Assembly (NCBI GenBank): GCA_914767715.1
Contig: OU612073.1
Location: 7,502,001 to 7,566,000 of the forward strand
DNA: 64,000 nucleotides
DNA from: Membranipora membranacea
Lineage: Eukaryota > Bryozoa > Gymnolaemata > Cheilostomatida > Membraniporidae
Direction of reading: 5' to 3'
In this document: positions 59,301 to 64,000 of the stretch, piece after piece
How the letters are laid out: every line of letters starts with the position of its first letter
Position numbering within the stretch: the stretch's first letter is position 1
Notes under the pieces: model-generated
Database searches by the model: none
What the model saw: the letters and a program-made list of their open reading frames with translations, nothing else
Told to the model about the DNA's origin: nothing
Translations under genes and position numbers: made by a program

Positions 59301-61595
59301 ACTTCACACTAAGTTGAAGTTGAAGTTTGTTTATTGCCTAAATTCTAATATCCATCCTGTGATAGGTTGATAACATCGAATGTACAGCACATACATGGAA
59401 AAATAATAATAAAAGGAGTCTGAGCTGCATTAGTTAAAAAATCGCATATAAAATTCAAAAAAGGTATTTTGTCTTTTGGTTGTTCTACACTTGGATGGCC
59501 TATATTTATCTATTTTTGCTCTACGAGCAGATGTTCTGTTTGTGTTTATTTTAATACGAGAGTTCAAGGGGTGATTATCGTTGTCAGCTAAATAGCTAAA
59601 TAGACTAGCGCCATTCAACAGGTATCTTTTTGGACAGGAAGTGGGGGAGAGGAGAAAAGGAAATCCATCATACCTCTCTTACTTACTAGGTTTAGAGAAA
59701 TTCCACATATTCAAAGCAAGAGAGTGGAAAAACTTCAATTTACATTTTCCACTTGGAATATTGCAATATTACAAGGATGAAAAGCTTCGAAGAATGTTTA
59801 GCCGTGGAAGTTTTCAGAACTAACGCCAAAAGAAAGTTTTTCCTAAGCTGTACATGTGATATCATCATTGTCAGGGATGGAGGGGAGCATTGTCAGAGTG
59901 GTGCAACAAAGGCAGAAGCCTACCACCACACTGATCACGTGATATTCTATTGCATCTATTATATCTGACGGATAGAGAGTACCATCACAAGGATTTTGGA
60001 GTGACCGCCAGTAACCAAATTTTAGGAGTGGGAACATGCAAGGTGCTCGTTCTAAATTCACTCTAACGATCAGATATACACCTGCTAATAATGTAACCTT
60101 GATGTCAGTGTGGCATATCACAATCTGAATGACCTTGACACCTGAATGACCTTGACATACCACTTTTAGGGACCGTACACATGCTGATGCTCTCGTCATG
60201 TTGGGTGAGAATTCTTTTCTCTTTGAAGTATGTTCTATTATAATTCCGCGGATGTGAGACTATACTATCACTTATTTCATCTGTATACGCATCACACATC
60301 CTATATACTGCCTTACGTCGCTCTTCTAGCACAGTACCCAAGTCAGATTTCTGAAAAAAAATGTTTACCAAAAGTATGCTATTAATTAGTAAATTAGTAA
60401 TTAGTAATTATTAAAATATATATTATATATGTTTAGTTATGAGTTCATAGCTTTATAATGCAGAACGGAATGTAATTTTATTAAATTTCCAAATACCTGA
60501 ATTGCGATGTTTGAAAATCCAAAGAATATACCATTTTTCTTGTTGGGACCTTGCAAGCTCATTTTGTAATTTGCTAATCAACTTTGTCAAAGTTACTAGG
60601 AGGCTCTCAAATTCTCACAGTCAGTCACAAATGCAGAAAATCAACAAATTGAATTTTCTCTTGGGTTGTCTGTCATCAAAGCATCCTTTAATTTTTTGAT
60701 TTGTTATGATCACTCTTTTAACACCTCTCTCCCCTTCCCAGCAGTCTTTCGCTAATCCTAGCACAAGATAATGGTCTTATCTCCGAAATCCCATACCGCA
60801 GACTGTAAGCAAACACGCTATGTATCAAATGACTGATTATCAAGGTACTTTAATCGAATGATGTAAGGTAAGATGAAACCAGAATTCTTGCTGTGGCAGA
60901 TACCTCAATAGTGCATGCTTCAAGAATAGTGTTGTCACTTTTTAGTAAAAAGGAATGTATAACAGACTTTTCAAACCCAGTGAACACAGGAAAATTATGT
61001 ATTTTTGCAAAACAAATTAAGCAGATTCATCAACTCGATTTCTCCACTTCCCTCTTCCTCTAGCCTTTTTTCCATGACAAGCCAATGACAATACCAAAGT
61101 ATAAAGTGCGCCATATCATCGAATCAAACCCAGAGATAATTACTACTAATTGCACACAGCAATTAAACAATAGAATTGGTTTTTCCCACCTGCTCCGAAA
61201 AATTCTGGATTTGCTTCTATCAGTATCTTGTTTGTTAAAGCATCCATGAAATTAAGATTGGGATTATCAAAGCTGTTTCTCCAGCTAATCAGCTTCAAAA
61301 CAAGCCCATAATTGACTCTCTTGGACCACCAGAAGCTGTGGTATGAGGCATTGACGTCGACCTTTTCACAAGATCTTAAAGCCAATGTTTGAAGTTATGG
61401 CAGCAAGTTCAATCCTACCTGTACGGAAGGGGAGCTGATGTCATCTCTAGGTCCTCTTGTATCCAAAGTGATGCGGTCAGAAGAGCTGAGTCGTGGTACT
61501 AAATTATGTCCGCTGCCATTTAGTTTTATGAAAAGTAAGCTGGCCACTGCAATCGCTGTTACTAGTGCAACTACATTCTTTAACTGAGAAGTCAT
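56397..61595 (-). CDS. Carbohydrate sulfotransferase (Sulfotransfer_2/CHST family), Golgi
   Basis: Six minus-strand exons give about 343 residues: 61419-61595, 60161-60350, 58812-58936, 57878-58023, 57242-57406 and 56397-56625. Exon 1 is a cytosolic tail plus membrane anchor (VVALVTAIAVASLLFI), almost the same as in the fucosyltransferase. CTVPKSGSTFW (117-127) is the 5'-phosphosulfate-binding loop. FVAVRNPWKRLVSLY (173-187) is the 3'-phosphate-binding motif. Then come HW (248-249), CRICEYSYDYI and a terminal RWEIGLFQYP, as in the family. These enzymes move sulfate from PAPS to sugars of glycans in the Golgi; the acceptor is unknown. The exon 5/6 junction is odd. The strong donor at 57246 would frameshift because the last exon has lost 7 nt relative to its duplicate. 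A weaker GTGGTT donor with a new CACAG acceptor, used here, restores the frame. The gene could therefore be altered or failing. Confidence 0.82.
58705..58776. repeat. CTTGACAAGCTTTGTCGG hairpin with G-run loop
   Basis: CTTGACAATCTTTGTTG and GGGGC are followed by GCCCC and CGACAAAGCTTGTCAAG. The same word occurs in both arms of the large foldback (10412-10430 and about 12725-12742), so they share a small mobile module. Lies in an intron of the sulfotransferase. Confidence 0.6.
59935..60110. mobile_element. MITE-like repeat related to 28545-28745
   Basis: ATCTGACGGATAGAGAGTACCATC at its start and ACTCTAACGATCAGATATAC at its end form an imperfect inverted pair. Shared internal order with the 28.6-kb and 45.8-kb copies. 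It lies just downstream of sulfotransferase exon 2, in intron 2. Confidence 0.45.
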
Positions 61596-61780
61596 TATCT
61601 GTCTAATTATTAATTCTCCTATGCCTGTCCCTTAACTCTTTTACCGACAGCCGTTTCTCTTCTGCAAATAAAAATTTCCTAGTATTGTTGTAACATGTCA
61701 GTTTAGCAGTAAAATCACATGTTAGACTCTCAGTAAAGTTGTGTCTTAATTACTAAAGCAATGTTTCTATTTAATAATAC

Positions 61781-61812
<32 letters not shown>

Positions 61813-62032
61813 TACTAATATAGTAATGCCTATTGATATTGAAGCAAAACGAAGAAGAAGCTTACAGCAATAATATATTCAAAAAATCTTTGCTTACTCG
61901 GATCTAATAAAGCTTGATTAAATTCCACTAGTTTTTATCCCACTGAAATTGAATACCTTTGGTAATTAACAATTGAATTGATACAAAAAAAACATACAAA
62001 GCATGAAGATTCTATGTAAATTTAAAGCTTAC

Positions 62033-62290
62033 CTCTTGAGTCCACTTGTTTCTACCGCATTAGCAGTTTAAATACTTGTATGGCAATGTCTCAACACTGC
62101 AGTGTTTGAACAATAATTACGCACTCTCAGCCAATTACATTTTCAATAAATATTTACATCTGTTAATCTTATTACTTACTACGCACTATGTCATTATCGA
62201 AGAGTATTTGTTTTGGCGATGTTGCATGCAGAATTTTTGTGATCTCAGCTTATCCAATAGAAACTTAGCATCAGTTAGTTAGTGATGTGT
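62033..62290 (-). promoter_or_regulatory. Putative promoter and 5' noncoding exon of the sulfotransferase
   Basis: A duplicate of the fucosyltransferase promoter: TATTTAAA at 62067-62074 (minus strand), a donor AAGAG|GTAAGC with exon end 62033, and the inverted CCAAT words upstream. The spacing is preserved, although the sequence around the donor has a 3-bp difference. Confidence 0.5.
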
Positions 62291-62344
62291 AAATAACTCC
62301 TTAAACTGTTGGTTGGCATCTCCGTTAATAGGCCGTGGTTGGTT

Positions 62345-62453
62345 GTGCTTAGATGGCTGCGATGCGAGTTGGTGGCATTAAATTATCAAACACTCAATTG
62401 TTTGATTAATCTAACACCACTAACTTGCATGGCAGCCAACTGATCACTTAGAC
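62345..62453. mobile_element. AGTCTAAGTGC foldback family, block B copy at a deletion junction
   Basis: Identical in structure to 55671-55785 but starting at TGTGCTTAGATGGCTGC, so the outermost bases are lost. The sequence to its left matches block A only up to 53985, so this element marks the junction of the 1.7-kb difference between the blocks. Confidence 0.8.
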
Positions 62454-63073
62454 TAAATGTAATACAACGTTGAGGAATTTTTATTTACAAGTTTTACAGG
62501 TTAAGACTTACTTCCTCCCACTCCAGGAGAAGACAACTCCTGCATTAGCAAGAAATATGGTACAACAGATTATGTGGGATGCAAATATGTATATTTATTT
62601 TTGCCCCTTGCTTTCTCTCACTCTCTCTGTTTCAGCTGAGACTCTTTAGGATAGAGACACGGGGGTCAGCCAATATGGACTTTCTATACACCGTTGGAAA
62701 GCTGCCGAGCTACTGATCGTTGATAGCTCATCAAAAATATGATTGGATGACGTTGCGTCATTTTAATAAGCCCGGTAGAGCTATTGAATAAGCAACATGA
62801 TACAGTAAAGCAAACATTGGGACTGGCCGTCAAAGTTAAAGAAAGGTGTTCACTGTAGAAGGCAGTAAAGAAGTAACCGTGAATAACTTATAAATAAATA
62901 TGAAAAGTCTGAAAATGGAGTATCAGGGTTCTGTAATGAGTCAAATATCAATGTTAAGGCAAAATCAAAGTTTGGTGCACCGAAAATAGAAACTGTAAAA
63001 CACTTATAGTTGGGTGTCAGACATGTCAGACGTGTCAGAGTGTCAGACGTGTCAGACATCGGCAAAGTGAGTG

Positions 63074-64000
63074 TCAGACGTCGGTAAATGGAGTATCGGG
63101 GTACTGAAATAATTCAATCTCCCATCTGTAACTGTTCCTGAGTGTCTCGATCATAGCATCTGGTATATCCGCCCAGTAGTCAAGATATGGGCGCTTTTTA
63201 TGTTTCTCGACATCTCGGATTGTGCTGTCACGTACAGTTTGAAGAAGTGTGTCAGAGTTTGTGACCCCTGCCTGTGACAGCACATATGTTCCTTCATCCA
63301 TCATATTTTCCGTGCGAACTAAAAGTTATTAAGTCATAGCATATTAACAGTCGTGCACCACGCAGCTATGGATGTCAATCTACTGTTTTCAAGTGTATTG
63401 ACAGTGATGGCTGTTATGACGAAGACAGCTGTGAGATGTGCTCGTAGGTAAGGTCCCAAAATTGAATACAACAAGTGTACTAAAAAAATTGTCACCGCCA
63501 TGCCAAATTGTCACAAGCTCATTTCTAATCCACCACCAACAAATGCATTTTTTTACGAATGTGTTTCTTTATTTGTCAACCAGAAAATACTGCCTTATTT
63601 ATAAAAATATTGTTTTTATACCTGACAAGAGTAAAGTGTATGGACAATGACGGCTGTGATGATGATGACAGCTGTCAGAAGTGCTTGTTTATAAGGATCA
63701 AAAACCAGACACAGCAGCATTTCTAATCCACCCGCATCAAATGCGGTTTTATACAAATGTGCTTTTTTTATTTTCAACCAGGAAATAAACACATTTTACA
63801 CAATGACACAAAGATTTTATGATAACAATATGTGACACTACCTAGAGCCAAAGCATTCTCATGATAATCTAGAATCAGCAATTACTTATCGAAAATTGAT
63901 ATTCCATTAGAGTTACCTCCGGGGATGTTAACCACTTACTGATGTAATCGTAGCTATATTCACATATTCGACAAGCTTCGTATGCAAACTGCCAATGTCT
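63074..64000 (-). CDS. Second tandem carbohydrate sulfotransferase, last two exons (partial)
   Basis: Exon 63940-64000 (cut by the window end) reads RHWQFAYEACRICEYSYDYI, and exon 63074-63318 gives the C-terminus with YVLSQAGV and RWEIELFQYP. They join in phase 1 through strong sites (ATCA|GTAAGT and TTTTAG|TTCGCA) and give YDYIIRTENMMDEGTYVL. This is the expected YD.I...E...D..YVL pattern of the family. This copy therefore looks like the intact form of the junction that is altered at 56.6-57.2 kb. The terminal exons of the two copies differ by one residue over most of their length (EIGLF against EIELF), so the duplication is recent or recently converted. Upstream exons are outside the window. 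Confidence 0.87.

Larger units (their letters stand above)
60430..64000. repeat. Segmental duplication, block B
   Basis: Second copy of 51972-57310, running to the window end. It carries the sulfotransferase promoter and anchor exon (61419-61595), a truncated foldback copy (62345-62453) and the last exons of a further sulfotransferase. It has small indels throughout and its own (AT)n tract at 61781-61812. Confidence 0.9.

Overview
This is a eukaryotic, animal-type window. Coding sequence lies in short exons separated by AT-rich introns with GT..AG borders, and the rebuilt proteins are metazoan: a BTBD10/KCTD20 orthologue, the proteasome subunit PSMA1, a GT10 fucosyltransferase, Golgi carbohydrate sulfotransferases and a WAP/antistasin-like secreted protein. 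Gene spacing and the dense small foldback transposons suggest a marine invertebrate. A sponge or another early-branching animal is plausible, but the phylum cannot be fixed from this sequence alone. I rebuilt the exons by hand from splice sites, reading phase and family motifs. The phases close in every gene except the first.

Layout from left to right. 0.2-3.1 kb (+): a GNAT-like acetyltransferase gene that looks broken, with a tandem copy of its last exon. 3.2-8.2 kb: repeats. 8.26-18.7 kb (+): a five-exon gene for an unrecognised protein of about 1,125 residues, whose 5.8-kb second intron is filled by nested giant inverted repeats. 18.7-21.3 kb: intergenic, with a hAT-like element carrying an 8-bp target duplication. 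21.3-22.8 kb (+): a small secreted Cys-rich protein. 23.9-34.4 kb (-): BTBD10/KCTD20 in nine exons. 37.4-40.3 kb (+): PSMA1 in five exons, head-to-head with BTBD10. 40.7-53.2 kb (-): an alpha-1,3-type GT10 fucosyltransferase in nine exons, tail-to-tail with PSMA1. 56.4-61.6 kb (-): a carbohydrate sulfotransferase in six exons. 63.1-64.0 kb (-): the last two exons of a second, tandem sulfotransferase that continues beyond the window.

The most interesting structure is at the right end. A segmental duplication (about 51.97-57.3 kb against 60.43-64.0 kb) gives the fucosyltransferase and the sulfotransferase the same promoter region, the same 5' noncoding exon donor, the same 59-codon signal-anchor exon and the same 5' part of intron 1. 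Beyond an AT-repeat breakpoint inside intron 1 the genes become unrelated: one continues into GT10 exons, the other into sulfotransferase exons. Two Golgi enzymes of different chemistry therefore appear to share a membrane anchor and a promoter through intron-mediated exon shuffling. The two sulfotransferase copies also differ by 7 nt at the start of their last exon. That would frameshift one copy unless a new splice-site pair is used.

The rest is transposon-rich: several foldback/MITE families, a tRNA-derived SINE, GC-rich dispersed motifs and tandem arrays, two of which abut splice donors.
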